From assembly GCA_002327725.1 (NCBI GenBank), contig DCXP01000070.1, positions 1,668-58,316 on the forward strand: 56,649 bases of DNA. The letters are read 5' to 3'. A model generated the notes under the pieces. That model made no database searches and was not told where the DNA came from. It saw only the letters and a program-made list of their open reading frames with translations. Positions 23,755 through 32,983 of this stretch are shown piece after piece. Each line of letters opens with the position of its first letter. Position 1 is the stretch's first letter. This DNA is from Proteobacteria bacterium UBA2133 (GTDB lineage: Bacteria > Pseudomonadota > Gammaproteobacteria > Arenicellales > UBA868). The position numbers and the translations under genes were made by a program.

Positions 23755-23780
23755 ACCCCGCAGCAGCGGGGTTTGTTTTT
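23755..23780 (+). terminator. Intrinsic terminator between tRNA-fMet and rimP
   Basis: ACCCCGC (23755-23761) pairs perfectly with GCGGGGT (23766-23772) around AGCA, followed by TTGTTTTT. An outer inverted repeat TGTGATC (23744-23750) / GATCACA (23783-23789) encloses it. The terminator lies 17 bases past the tRNA and should limit read-through into rimP-nusA. Confidence 0.85.
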
Positions 23781-23830
23781 GGGATCACAGAAGCAGGCAA
23801 CGCGGGTTGGATAGGGACGGAGTTTTGCTC

Positions 23831-24283
23831 GTGGATAACAGTGCGATCCGGACGCTGCTGGAGCCCGCCGTTGAAGATATGGGGTATGAGTTGGTCATGG
23901 TCGAACTCGCGGGGTCGCCCGCGGGCGGCCAGGTCTTACGGGCCTATATCGATGCGCCAGGCGGGATATTGCTGGAGGATTGCGAGCAGGTGAGTCGACA
24001 GATCAGTGCCATTCTGGATGTGGAGGACCCGATCAAGGGGGAATACACCCTGGAGGTGTCATCACCCGGTATTGACCGCCCGTTGGTCAGTCCTGAGCAC
24101 TTCCTTCGGTTTGAGGGCAAACAGGTAAAGGTGCTGATGCGGGAGGCGCACCTGGGGCGGCGGCGCTTTACCGGCCTCTTGGCCGAGGCGGGCCCTGAAT
24201 GTGCAGTGATCGAACTGGATGGTGAAGCCTACGAGCTTCCGTACAAAGGAATGGAGAAAGCGAATCTGGTCGGATTGGATTGA
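23831..24283 (+). CDS. rimP: Ribosome maturation factor RimP
   Basis: RimP is needed for early 30S assembly. I start at the GTG at 23831, eight bases after GGAG (23819-23822), giving 150 residues that begin (V)DNSAIRTLLEPAVEDMGYELV. Reading further upstream would run into the terminator and tRNA. Signatures are AYIDAPGGILLEDCEQVSRQ and LEVSSPGIDRPLVSPEHF, followed by a small C-terminal SH3-like domain ending KANLVGLD. nusA follows 70 bases later. Confidence 0.93.
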   Translation: MDNSAIRTLLEPAVEDMGYELVMVELAGSPAGGQVLRAYIDAPGGILLEDCEQVSRQISAILDVEDPIKGEYTLEVSSPGIDRPLVSPEHFLRFEGKQVKVLMREAHLGRRRFTGLLAEAGPECAVIELDGEAYELPYKGMEKANLVGLD

Positions 24284-24353
24284 GCCAATGGGGCAGGGCC
24301 GGCGGGTAGCGGTCGATGAGTAACAGAATCGCAGTGCTTCGGAGTATTGAGAG

Positions 24354-25874
24354 ATGACAAAAGATGACGTTTTAATGATGGCGGATGTACTGTCCCGCGA
24401 GAAAGATATCGATCGGGAAATCGTGTTCGAGGCTATTGAGGCTGCACTTGCCACGGCAACCCGCAAACGGAACCGCGAGGACATCGAGGTGCGCGTGGAG
24501 ATTGACCGAAGCACCGGCGACTACGAGGCTTTTCGTCAGTGGGAGATCGTCGAGGACGATGCGGCGGTCGAGAATCCAGCACGTCAGATGACCTTAGCAG
24601 GAGCAGAGATCAGTTACCCGGATGATAGTCATGAGATCGGCGGGGTAGTTGAGGAGCCTCTGGAAACGGTCGCGACCTTTGGCCGGATTGAAGCCCAGGC
24701 TGCCAAGCAGGTCATCAGCCAGAAGGTGCGGGAAGCGGAGCGCGCCCGGGTCTATGAGGAGTTCAAGGACCGTGTGGGTCAGATGGTACAGGGAGTGGTC
24801 AAGCGGGTAGGTAACCGGGAAGCTATTATTGATCTCGAGGGCGTCGAATCCTCCCTGCCGCGCTCGAACTGGATTGACCGCGAGATTCTGCGCAGCGGAG
24901 ACCGCATCAAGTCGATACTGATAGAGGTCCGTTCGGAGCCGCGCGGGCCTCAGCTCGTTTTGGACCGTCGCTGCCCGGAACTCGTGATCAAGCTTTTCCA
25001 GCTGGAGGTTCCGGAGGTGAGCCAGGGTGTCATTGAGATTCTGGGTGCCGCGCGGGATCCGGGGTCAAGGGCCAAAATCTCGGTACGTTCACAGGACAAA
25101 CGAATCGACCCGGTGGGGGCGTGTGTCGGAATCCGGGGAGCCCGGGTCCAAAGCGTCTCCAATGAGATCAACCTCGAGCGTATCGACATCATCACCTGGG
25201 TCGACAACCCTGCAGAATTTGTCATTAAGGCGCTTCAGCCTGCAGAGGTGGACTCTATCCTGGTCGATGAAGAGTCACGCTCGATGGATGTGGTAGTGGA
25301 GGAAAGTCAGTTGTCGCTCGCCATTGGCCGCGGCGGCCAGAATGTCCGGTTGGCGTCCGATTTGAGCGGGTGGGAACTCAATATCATGACGGACGAGGCC
25401 GCTGCGGAAAAAGCAGAGCAGGAGGCGCAACAGGCCTGCGAGCGGCTGATGACTCAGCTCAATATCGATTCCGAAGTCGCCGGGGCTCTGGTTGAGGAAG
25501 GCTTTGTGACGCCAGAGGAGGTCGCCTACGTACCGGTCCAGGAACTGCTGGATGTCGAGGGCTTTGATGAAGATCTGGTCGAGCAACTTCGGGTTCGTGC
25601 CCGGGATTTTCTCGACATCCGGGAAATCGCGGAACTCGAAAAGACGCGTCCTGAAGCAGACCTTCAATCGATGGAGGGAATGGATGATGAGACCGCGACC
25701 TTGTTTGCGAGCAATGGAATCCGTTCAATGGAGGACCTGGCGGAGTGCGCAACTGATGAACTGGTCGAAATGACGGGAATCGATCCGGAACGGGCGGGCG
25801 AGTTGATCATGACCGCGCGAAAACCCTGGTTTGAAGCGGATCCGGAAACTTTGGATAGTGCGGCCTCTACCTAA
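24354..25874 (+). CDS. nusA: Transcription termination/antitermination factor NusA
   Basis: NusA binds RNA polymerase and modulates pausing, termination and antitermination. The 506-residue protein has, in order, an N-terminal polymerase-binding domain with EIVFEAIEAALATATRKR, an S1 domain (about 135-200, VVKRVGNREAIIDLEG), two KH domains (for example GACVGIRGARVQSVSNEI and AIGRGGQNVRLASDLSGW) and two C-terminal acidic repeats of helix-hairpin type (about 365-500), as in E. coli. Start: ATG after GAG; the N-terminal sequence MTKDDVLMMADVLSREK matches the family. Confidence 0.96.
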   Translation: MTKDDVLMMADVLSREKDIDREIVFEAIEAALATATRKRNREDIEVRVEIDRSTGDYEAFRQWEIVEDDAAVENPARQMTLAGAEISYPDDSHEIGGVVEEPLETVATFGRIEAQAAKQVISQKVREAERARVYEEFKDRVGQMVQGVVKRVGNREAIIDLEGVESSLPRSNWIDREILRSGDRIKSILIEVRSEPRGPQLVLDRRCPELVIKLFQLEVPEVSQGVIEILGAARDPGSRAKISVRSQDKRIDPVGACVGIRGARVQSVSNEINLERIDIITWVDNPAEFVIKALQPAEVDSILVDEESRSMDVVVEESQLSLAIGRGGQNVRLASDLSGWELNIMTDEAAAEKAEQEAQQACERLMTQLNIDSEVAGALVEEGFVTPEEVAYVPVQELLDVEGFDEDLVEQLRVRARDFLDIREIAELEKTRPEADLQSMEGMDDETATLFASNGIRSMEDLAECATDELVEMTGIDPERAGELIMTARKPWFEADPETLDSAAST

Positions 25875-25893
25875 TCTTCAACGGTAAATATTT

Positions 25894-28380
25894 ATGCCTG
25901 TCGTACCCATAAAAAAACTGGCTGAACAGATCGGCATTCCACCGGAAAAACTCCTTCAGCAGTTATCTGTTGCCGGAGTATCCGGGAAGGACGCCGACGG
26001 CATTCTCGATGATGACGAGAGGAGCACCCTGCTGGCGTATCTTCGGGGTGGAAAGGCGGCAACTTCAGCACCGAAGCCTCAGGAAAAAGTAACGTTGAAC
26101 CGCCGCACCACTACCGCGGTGAAACAGAGTTCACGTACCGGAGGATCCAGAACCGTCCACGTCGAAGTCAAGAAGCGCCGCACCTATGTCCGCCGGGGCG
26201 AACTGCAGCGTCAGCAGGAAGAAGCCGAACAGGCAGCCCGGGAGGCAGAAGAGGCCCGGGAACGTGAAGCGCAGGCGCAGGTAGAGGCAGAAGAGAAAGC
26301 AAAGCAGGAGGCCGCGGTAGCGGCTGAAGCCGAGGCACAGGCGCAGCGTGAGGCTGAAGCGGCGGCAAAAGCGGCCGAGCAGACCACGCAGATAGAAACC
26401 CCGGTGCCCACGACGCCGGTACCGCCGGAAGACGGGAAAGGCGCCGGGCGGCGCGAGGATAAGCCCAAGAAACGCAAAGGAAAAGGCCGTTCCGACAGCG
26501 GTGGAGAACTGCACCTTGCGGAGGGTAAGCGCGGGCGGCGCAGGCCGAGGCAGCCCATCAAGCCTCGCAGGCTGACCTCTACCACGGCAGGTCAGCACGC
26601 CTTCGAAAAGCCCACGGAGCCTGTCAGCCGTGAGATTTCGGTGCCGGAAACGATCAGCGTTGCTGACCTCGCGCAGTCGATGTCGGTGAAGGCGGCCGAG
26701 GTGATCCGGGTGCTGATGGAGATGGGAAGTATGGTGACCATTAATCAGGTGCTGGATCAGGACACAGCAATACTGGTCGTCGAAGAGATGGGTCATAAAG
26801 CGTTGGCTGCGGATCTCGATGACCCGGAGGCAATGCTGAGTGCCGATGAAGGCGCCGATGATCGGCCGGCCGTTGCCCGCGCACCGGTCGTTACGGTGAT
26901 GGGCCATGTTGACCACGGCAAGACCTCGCTTCTTGACTATCTCAGAAAAACCAAGGTCACTGCGGGGGAGGCCGGGGGCATCACACAGCACATCGGCGCT
27001 TATCGCGTGGCTACGGAAAAAGGAACGATTACATTCCTTGATACTCCCGGCCATGAGGCCTTCAGCGCGATGCGTTCGCGCGGCGCCCAGGTGACGGACC
27101 TGGTGGTTCTTGTGGTGGCCGCGGACGATGGCGTGAAACCGCAGACCATCGAGGCCATCAGTCATGCGCGACAGGCTTCGGTGCCGCTGATCGTTGCGAT
27201 CAATAAGATGGACAAGGAGGATGCGGATCCCGATCGGGTCAAGCAGGAGCTTGCAACGCAGGAAGTTATCCCGGAGGATTGGGGCGGTGACACACTCATG
27301 AATGAGGTGTCGGCGATGACGGGAGAGGGTATCGACACCTTGCTCGACTCTGTACTGCTGCAGTCGGAGATGCTGGACCTCACCGCACCGGATCAGGGCC
27401 TGGCGTCGGGAACGGTGGTCGAGGCACGCCTTGATCGGGGCAAGGGTGTGGTCGCCACGCTGCTGGTTCAGAAGGGCTCACTCGGAAAAGGCGATATCGT
27501 GATCGCTGGGCGCGAATTTGGCCGGGCCCGTGCAATGACCAGCGATTCCGGCGAGGTTGCGAAGGTGGCTGGACCTTCGACGCCAGTCGAGATTCAGGGA
27601 TTAGGCGGGGTACCGGATTCAGGCGACGAATTCTCGGTTGTCACGGATGAACGCCGGGCAAGAGAGGTTACCAGCTACCGTCAGGCGAAGTTCAAAGAGG
27701 TCAAGCTCGCGAGACAGCAGAAAGCCAAACTCGAGAGCATGTTCAGCGAGATGGGAGAAGGCCAGGCAAAGACCCTGAACGTCATTATCAAAGGCGATGT
27801 TCAGGGCTCGGTTGAGGCCCTCACGGAATCTCTGGAAAAGCTGAGTACCGATAAAGTCAGAGTGCTGGTTGTGCACGGCATGGTCGGCGGCATTAACGAG
27901 TCCGACGTCAACCTTGCTGGAGCGTCTGAAGCGATTGTCATTGCCTTCAATGTCCGGGCTGATGCAACCGCGCGCAAGTTAATTGAAACGGAAGGCATTG
28001 ACGTGCGTTACCACAGCGTCATCTACGATGTGGTCGATGAGGTCACCACCGCGCTCACGGGGATGCTGGCGCCGGTCATTCGTGAACAGGCGGTGGGGCT
28101 CGCCGAGGTACGGGATGTCTTCCGGGTTGCGAAGATGGGGGCGGTAGCAGGATGCCGCGTTATTGAGGGCGAGGTCCGCCGACACCTTCCGGTCCGGGTA
28201 CTTCGCGACAATGTTGTTATCTTTGACGGCCACATTGATTCACTGAAGCGGTTTAAAGACGATGTCAGTGAGGTCAAATCGGGCTTTGAATGCGGTATCG
28301 GGGTGAAAAACTATAACGACATCAAGCCCGGTGACCAGATCGAGATTTACGAAACCATTGAACAGGCAGCGACTCTGTAG
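25894..28380 (+). CDS. infB: Translation initiation factor IF-2
   Basis: IF2 is the GTPase that places fMet-tRNA on the 30S subunit and promotes subunit joining. The 828-residue protein has an N-terminal helical module, a long Ala/Glu/Arg-rich linker with coiled-coil composition (about 105-165), a second small IF2_N domain (about 250-300), then the G domain with GHVDHGKTS, DTPGHEAF and NKMDK, and domains II-IV ending in EIYETIEQAATL. Long open frames antisense to the linker are composition artefacts. It is 19 bases from nusA and 18 from rbfA, in the conserved operon. The initiator tRNA it binds is encoded at the head of the same cluster. Confidence 0.97.
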   Translation: MPVVPIKKLAEQIGIPPEKLLQQLSVAGVSGKDADGILDDDERSTLLAYLRGGKAATSAPKPQEKVTLNRRTTTAVKQSSRTGGSRTVHVEVKKRRTYVRRGELQRQQEEAEQAAREAEEAREREAQAQVEAEEKAKQEAAVAAEAEAQAQREAEAAAKAAEQTTQIETPVPTTPVPPEDGKGAGRREDKPKKRKGKGRSDSGGELHLAEGKRGRRRPRQPIKPRRLTSTTAGQHAFEKPTEPVSREISVPETISVADLAQSMSVKAAEVIRVLMEMGSMVTINQVLDQDTAILVVEEMGHKALAADLDDPEAMLSADEGADDRPAVARAPVVTVMGHVDHGKTSLLDYLRKTKVTAGEAGGITQHIGAYRVATEKGTITFLDTPGHEAFSAMRSRGAQVTDLVVLVVAADDGVKPQTIEAISHARQASVPLIVAINKMDKEDADPDRVKQELATQEVIPEDWGGDTLMNEVSAMTGEGIDTLLDSVLLQSEMLDLTAPDQGLASGTVVEARLDRGKGVVATLLVQKGSLGKGDIVIAGREFGRARAMTSDSGEVAKVAGPSTPVEIQGLGGVPDSGDEFSVVTDERRAREVTSYRQAKFKEVKLARQQKAKLESMFSEMGEGQAKTLNVIIKGDVQGSVEALTESLEKLSTDKVRVLVVHGMVGGINESDVNLAGASEAIVIAFNVRADATARKLIETEGIDVRYHSVIYDVVDEVTTALTGMLAPVIREQAVGLAEVRDVFRVAKMGAVAGCRVIEGEVRRHLPVRVLRDNVVIFDGHIDSLKRFKDDVSEVKSGFECGIGVKNYNDIKPGDQIEIYETIEQAATL

Positions 28381-28398
28381 CCGGAGTCAAGAGCGCAC

Positions 28399-28767
28399 AT
28401 GCAAGGCGTAGACCGGACGCGCCGGGTGGGGCAGCTTTTACGTCGCGAACTCGCGGCGATCATCCCTCGTGAAGTTCAGGATTCCGCCCTGGGGCTGATC
28501 TCAATTACAGCGGTTTCAGTGAGTAAGGATTTGCGGCACGCCCGTGTCTACATCACCAGTCTCGCCCCGAAGGTGAGCCAGTCCGAGATTGCGGCCCACC
28601 TCAACGCGCGCTCGCCAACATTGCGTTGGGCGCTCGGTCAACAGGCGCAGCTGCGCCGAACCCCCGAACTCGTCTTCGAATACGATTCCAGTATCGAGCG
28701 CGGGGCCGAAATGTCGAAACTCCTGGAAGACATCGACATACCCCGCGATGAATCGGGCGAGGCGTAG
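28399..28767 (+). CDS. rbfA: 30S ribosome-binding factor A
   Basis: RbfA is a KH-like protein that helps mature the 5' end of 16S rRNA, especially in the cold. The 122-residue protein keeps RTRRVGQLLRRELAAII at the start, the central VSVSKDLRHARVYIT strand and the LRWALGQQAQLRRTPELVFEYDSSIERGAEMSKLLEDI region (two adjoining pieces of the KH fold). GGAG lies upstream of the ATG. truB follows two bases after its stop. Confidence 0.95.
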   Translation: MQGVDRTRRVGQLLRRELAAIIPREVQDSALGLISITAVSVSKDLRHARVYITSLAPKVSQSEIAAHLNARSPTLRWALGQQAQLRRTPELVFEYDSSIERGAEMSKLLEDIDIPRDESGEA

Positions 28768-28769
28768 CA

Positions 28770-29696
28770 ATGGGCCGCAGAAGAAGAAAGCCGGCCGGCG
28801 ACCCCGTTGATGGCATCCTGCTCCTGGATAAACCTGAGGGCATTACCTCCAACGATGCACTGCAGCAGGCACGAAAACTCCTCGGCGCCCAAAAAGCGGG
28901 CCATACCGGAAGCCTCGACCCGATCGCAACCGGGCTTTTACCACTGTGCTTTGGGACGGCAACCCGCTGGTCGGGGTATTTTCTGGGTTCCGACAAGTAC
29001 TATCGAGCCACTGTCCGCCTGGGTGAGAGCACCGAGACGGGCGACAGCGAAGGCACCATCATCGAGACAAGAAATGTTTTGGTGAGCGACGAGCAGCTGC
29101 AAAACGCATTGAGCCAGTTCCGCGGAACGTACTTACAGGTTCCACCGATGTACTCAGCGATCAAGGTGGATGGCCAGCCGCTGTATAAGCTGGCCCGCCA
29201 GGGTAAGGAGATTGAGCGTCAAGCCCGCGAAGTAACCGTAGATACCCTGGATCTTGGCGGTTTCAACGGTCGTGATGTCGAGCTTACCATCCACTGCTCC
29301 TCAGGGTTCTACGTTAGAGCGCTGGCGACGGACCTCGGTGAGTTGCTGCAAACGGGCGGGCACGTGACAGCACTGCGGCGTCTGGGTGTTGCGGACCTCA
29401 GTGTCGAGGATTCAGTGACACTCGATGACCTTGCGAAAATGGCAGATTATCCAGACCGGCGCGCTTGCCTCGGGGCGGTTGACGATGCACTCGAACATCT
29501 GCCTGCCGTCGAGCTCTCGGTAGACGCGGCGTTTTATCTGTGCAGGGGGCAAAGCGTTCGGGCGAACAATCTTCCAGCCGAGGGGAGCGTCCGATTGTAT
29601 TCTTCGTCGACGGGCTTTCTCGGGGTGGGGGTCGTCGCTGCTCATGGAACGGTAGCGCCTGAGCGCCTGGTTTCCTCGGGAATCCAAACTGCCTGA
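28770..29696 (+). CDS. truB: tRNA pseudouridine-55 synthase
   Basis: TruB makes pseudouridine 55 in the T loop of most tRNAs. The 308-residue protein carries LLLDKPEGITSNDALQ, the catalytic-aspartate box HTGSLDPIATGLLPLC, YRATVRLGESTETGDSEG, PPMYSAIKVDGQPLYKLAR and a C-terminal PUA-like part. It is two bases from rbfA. The next gene, rpsO, is 277 bases away and has its own promoter candidate. Confidence 0.96.
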   Translation: MGRRRRKPAGDPVDGILLLDKPEGITSNDALQQARKLLGAQKAGHTGSLDPIATGLLPLCFGTATRWSGYFLGSDKYYRATVRLGESTETGDSEGTIIETRNVLVSDEQLQNALSQFRGTYLQVPPMYSAIKVDGQPLYKLARQGKEIERQAREVTVDTLDLGGFNGRDVELTIHCSSGFYVRALATDLGELLQTGGHVTALRRLGVADLSVEDSVTLDDLAKMADYPDRRACLGAVDDALEHLPAVELSVDAAFYLCRGQSVRANNLPAEGSVRLYSSSTGFLGVGVVAAHGTVAPERLVSSGIQTA

Positions 29697-29701
29697 ATTT
29701 G

Positions 29702-29730
29702 TTGAGGAAACACCGGCATGCCTGTAGAAT
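29702..29730 (+). promoter_or_regulatory. Sigma70-type promoter of rpsO-pnp
   Basis: TTGAGG (29702-29707), a 17-base spacer and TAGAAT (29725-29730), right after the truB stop. The predicted start near 29737 gives an rpsO leader of about 237 bases, long enough for regulatory RNA structure. An imperfect GC-rich hairpin around 29815-29855 lies within the leader. Confidence 0.62.
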
Positions 29731-29973
29731 ACCGCGGCTTTCAATTTGCGCCGGCGCGAGCGGGGAGATCATCCCGGGCCTGGCGTTCAGAACAGAGGTG
29801 AAGGTGGTCGGTTGTGCTTGCTTTCGCGAGGGCTGATGGCCCGCGAGCGAAGCCAGAGAAAGCCAGAAAAACCCGGAAAGAGCCGGGGCGCATTGGCAGT
29901 GATTTGTGTTCGCGCTGCAATCGACGCCGATCACGTTTCACTTTTTTGGATTTTTTGCAAGAGGGGTCTAGTT

Positions 29974-30243
29974 ATGTCGTTAGTGGCCGAAGATAAAGCC
30001 AAGGTTGTCAGTGACTACGCCACCGGGCCCGGGGATACCGGCTCGCCCGAGGTACAGGTTGCATTGCTGACTGCAAGAATCAGCGACCTCACAGATCACT
30101 TCAAGACGCATGTACACGATCATCACTCCCGGCAGGGACTGCTGCGCATGGTGAATCGTCGACGCAAACTTCTGGACTACCTGAAAGACCGTGATGCCGA
30201 GCGTTATCGATCGCTCATCGGGCGTCTGGGTCTAAGGCGTTGA
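29974..30243 (+). CDS. rpsO: 30S ribosomal protein S15
   Basis: S15 binds the central domain of 16S rRNA. The ATG at 29974 yields the standard 89 residues (MSLVAEDKAKVVSDYA, then TGSPEVQVALLTARISDLTDH and HHSRQGLLRMVNRRRKLLDYL). A longer in-frame reading from 29746 is leader DNA. In E. coli S15 represses its own translation through a leader pseudoknot; the long leader here would allow the same, but I cannot prove it. pnp follows 36 bases later. Confidence 0.97.
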   Translation: MSLVAEDKAKVVSDYATGPGDTGSPEVQVALLTARISDLTDHFKTHVHDHHSRQGLLRMVNRRRKLLDYLKDRDAERYRSLIGRLGLRR

Positions 30244-30279
30244 GTCCGATTTTCCTACTCAGATCTACGGAGTATCCGA

Positions 30280-32367
30280 TTGAATAAAATTGTTGAGACT
30301 TTCCAGTACGGCAACGAAGAGCTTCGCCTGGAGACCGGGCAGATCGCCCGTCAGGCAACCGGCGCGGTACTGGCCAGTATGGGAGAGACCGTCGTCCTGG
30401 TGACGGTGGTGGCCGCGAGAGAGCCCAGCGACCGGGATTTTTTCCCGCTCACTGTTGACTACGAAGAACGAACCTACTCCGCCGGCCGAATCCCCGGCGG
30501 TTTTTTTAAGCGCGAGGGCCGACCGTCTGAAAAAGCGATCCTGACCTGCCGGCTCATCGATCGCCCCATTCGTCCGTTATTCCCCGACGGCTTCATGAAC
30601 GAAGTCCAAGTGATTGTGACGGTGATGTCGGTTGATCCCGAGATCGACCCGGATGTCGTTGCCATGGTAGGTGCTTCGGCCGCACTGGCAATCTCAGGCG
30701 TTCCCTTTAACGGCCCTGTTGGCGCGGCCCGCGTCGGCTTTGTCGATGGCGAATATGTTTTGAACCCGACGGCCTCACAGCTTGAAACTTCCGCGCTCAA
30801 TCTGGTGGTTGCCGGCACGAAGAGCGCAGTTTTGATGGTGGAGTCCGAGGCCAAGCAGTTGACAGAAGAGCAGATGCTGAACGCGGTCATGTTCGGGCAC
30901 GAGGCTTCGCAGACCGCAATCAATGCGATCGAATCCCTGGCCGCGAAAGTGGGAGCTGAGCGCTGGGAGTGGCAGGCGCAGGCAGAAGATCAGAATCTTC
31001 TGGATAAAGTCTCTGGCCTGGTGACCACTGATATCGAAAGTGCCTACCAGGTTGCCGATAAGACCGCACGCCAGGATGCGATGGCGGCTGTACGGGAAAA
31101 AGCCGCGGCCGAAGTGCTTTCCGACGATTCGGATGACGAAGATGCCGAGCGCCTGAAGGGGGTCATTAAGGGCATCGAGAAGGCGACCGTTCGCGGGCGG
31201 ATTCTGGCGGACGCGCCGAGAATCGACGGCCGAGACCGGGAAACCGTTCGACCGATCAGTATCGAGACCAGCATACTGCCACGCACACACGGTTCAGCAC
31301 TGTTTACCCGAGGCGAGACGCAGGCGATCGTGACCTGCACGCTAGGCACAGAAAGAGACTCGCAGATTATCGACGCACTGGAAGGGGAGTGGCGCGACCC
31401 GTTCATGCTTCATTACAACTTTCCGCCTTTCTGCGTTGGAGAAACCGGCCGTGTAGGCTCTCCGAAACGAAGGGAAATCGGCCACGGCCGTCTTGCGAAG
31501 CGGGCCATCCTTGGGGTGCTGCCTTCTCCCGAAGAGTTCCCTTATGTCATCCGCGTCGTATCGGAGATTACAGAATCCAATGGATCGAGTTCTATGGCAA
31601 CGGTCTGTGGTACGAGCCTCGCGCTGATGGACGCGGGGGTCGCTCTGAAAGCTCCGGTAGCGGGCGTTGCGATGGGTTTGATCAAGGAAGACGACCGGTT
31701 TGCAGTCCTGACTGACATTCTGGGGGATGAGGATCACCTGGGCGACATGGATTTCAAGGTGGCGGGAACCTCCGAGGGTGTCACTGCGCTGCAGATGGAT
31801 ATCAAGATCGACGGCATTACCCGCGAGATTATGGAACAGGCACTGGCCCAGGCGAAGCGGAGCCGGATGCATATCCTGGCCGAAATGGATAAAGCGATCA
31901 GCGCTCCGCGGGAGGAGATGTCCCGTTATGCACCCAGAATCACGACCATGTCCATCCCGACAGACAAGATTCGCGACGTCATCGGCAAGGGCGGTGTCAC
32001 GATCCGCGCAATCTCGGAAGCAACAGGAGCGGCGATAGACATCGAGGACGACGGCACTATCAAGATTGCTACCGCGGATTTATCAGCCGCCGAGGAAGCG
32101 CGTCGCCGGATTGAGCAGATCACCGCAGACGTCGAAGCGGGGACCATCTACGAGGGCAAGGTCGTCCGCCTGATGGACTTTGGCGCCTTTGTAAATATTC
32201 TGCCGGGTAAAGATGGACTGGTCCACATTTCACAGATATCCGACGAGCGGGTGGCTAACGTAAGCGACAAACTTGCCGAAGGTGATATCGTTAAAGTAAA
32301 GGTGCTCGAAGTGGACAAGCAGGGCCGCATCCGGCTGAGCATGAAAGCCGTGGAGAGCGCTGCCTGA
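30280..32367 (+). CDS. pnp: Polyribonucleotide nucleotidyltransferase (PNPase)
   Basis: PNPase is a phosphorolytic 3'-5' exoribonuclease and degradosome component. The 695-residue protein has two RNase PH domains (first with FFPLTVDYEERTYSAGRIPG; second with RTHGSALFTRGETQAIVTCT and DIKIDGITREIMEQAL), a KH domain (TDKIRDVIGKGGVTIRAI) and an S1 domain (YEGKVVRLMDFGAFVNILPG). Translation starts at a TTG (30280), preceded by CGGAG at 30268-30272. The C-terminal tail after S1 is short compared with the 711-residue E. coli protein. Confidence 0.97.
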   Translation: MNKIVETFQYGNEELRLETGQIARQATGAVLASMGETVVLVTVVAAREPSDRDFFPLTVDYEERTYSAGRIPGGFFKREGRPSEKAILTCRLIDRPIRPLFPDGFMNEVQVIVTVMSVDPEIDPDVVAMVGASAALAISGVPFNGPVGAARVGFVDGEYVLNPTASQLETSALNLVVAGTKSAVLMVESEAKQLTEEQMLNAVMFGHEASQTAINAIESLAAKVGAERWEWQAQAEDQNLLDKVSGLVTTDIESAYQVADKTARQDAMAAVREKAAAEVLSDDSDDEDAERLKGVIKGIEKATVRGRILADAPRIDGRDRETVRPISIETSILPRTHGSALFTRGETQAIVTCTLGTERDSQIIDALEGEWRDPFMLHYNFPPFCVGETGRVGSPKRREIGHGRLAKRAILGVLPSPEEFPYVIRVVSEITESNGSSSMATVCGTSLALMDAGVALKAPVAGVAMGLIKEDDRFAVLTDILGDEDHLGDMDFKVAGTSEGVTALQMDIKIDGITREIMEQALAQAKRSRMHILAEMDKAISAPREEMSRYAPRITTMSIPTDKIRDVIGKGGVTIRAISEATGAAIDIEDDGTIKIATADLSAAEEARRRIEQITADVEAGTIYEGKVVRLMDFGAFVNILPGKDGLVHISQISDERVANVSDKLAEGDIVKVKVLEVDKQGRIRLSMKAVESAA

Positions 32368-32425
32368 ACGAGTTCGTCAGACTCCCAGGTACGCCGGTGA
32401 CTGTCTGCCGCACCGGGAAACCACG

Positions 32426-32983
32426 ATGACCATAAGCGAGTCGAACCTCGTCTGGATGGACCTCGAGATGACCGGCCTTAATCCACAGGCCGATCATATT
32501 ATTGAAATCGCCACCGTGGTAACGGACGCCGATCTCAATCTCCTTGGCCAGGGCCCGGTCCTGGCGCTGCAGCAGCCGGAAGCGGTGCTCTCCGAGATGG
32601 ACGATTGGAACCAGAGCACCCATTCGGAAACCGGACTGTTGGCCCGGGTGCGCTCCTCCACGGTGACTGAATCCGAAGCCGAATCCGCCACCCTGGATTT
32701 CCTCCGTGGGTACGTAAAACCAGACACATCCCCCTTATGCGGGAACAGTATCTGCCAGGACCGGCGATTCCTCGCCCGCTACATGCCGCGTCTGGAAGCG
32801 TTTCTGCACTATCGAAACCTCGATGTCAGCAGCATTAAGGAACTGGCGGTTCGTTGGCGCCCCGGGCTCGCTGGCGGATTCGTCAAGAAGGGGGGCCACC
32901 GCGCCCTGGATGACATCCTCGAGTCGATAAAGGAACTCAAGTTCTATCGCGAGCACTTCTTCAGACTCGACTCTGGGAGTTAG
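32426..32983 (+). CDS. orn: Oligoribonuclease
   Basis: Orn is a DEDD-type 3'-5' exonuclease that degrades dinucleotides, including pGpG from c-di-GMP turnover. The 185-residue protein begins with the exo I motif VWMDLEMTGLNP, has LCGNSICQDRRFLARYMP and the exo III motif HRALDDILESIKELKFYR. It follows pnp by 58 bases. Its 3' end overlaps that of the convergent queG by 23 bases. orn next to queG is also the E. coli order. Confidence 0.96.
   Translation: MTISESNLVWMDLEMTGLNPQADHIIEIATVVTDADLNLLGQGPVLALQQPEAVLSEMDDWNQSTHSETGLLARVRSSTVTESEAESATLDFLRGYVKPDTSPLCGNSICQDRRFLARYMPRLEAFLHYRNLDVSSIKELAVRWRPGLAGGFVKKGGHRALDDILESIKELKFYREHFFRLDSGS

Noticed and set aside
23744..23789. CRP-type site from TGTGATC and GATCACA
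   Set aside because: The half-sites are 32 bases apart, whereas CRP sites have a 6-base gap; the repeat is better seen as an outer stem round the terminator.
26131..27165. Leftward 344-codon open frame inside infB
   Set aside because: It mirrors the Ala/Glu/Arg-rich linker and G domain of IF2; its composition is low-complexity and no start signal is visible.
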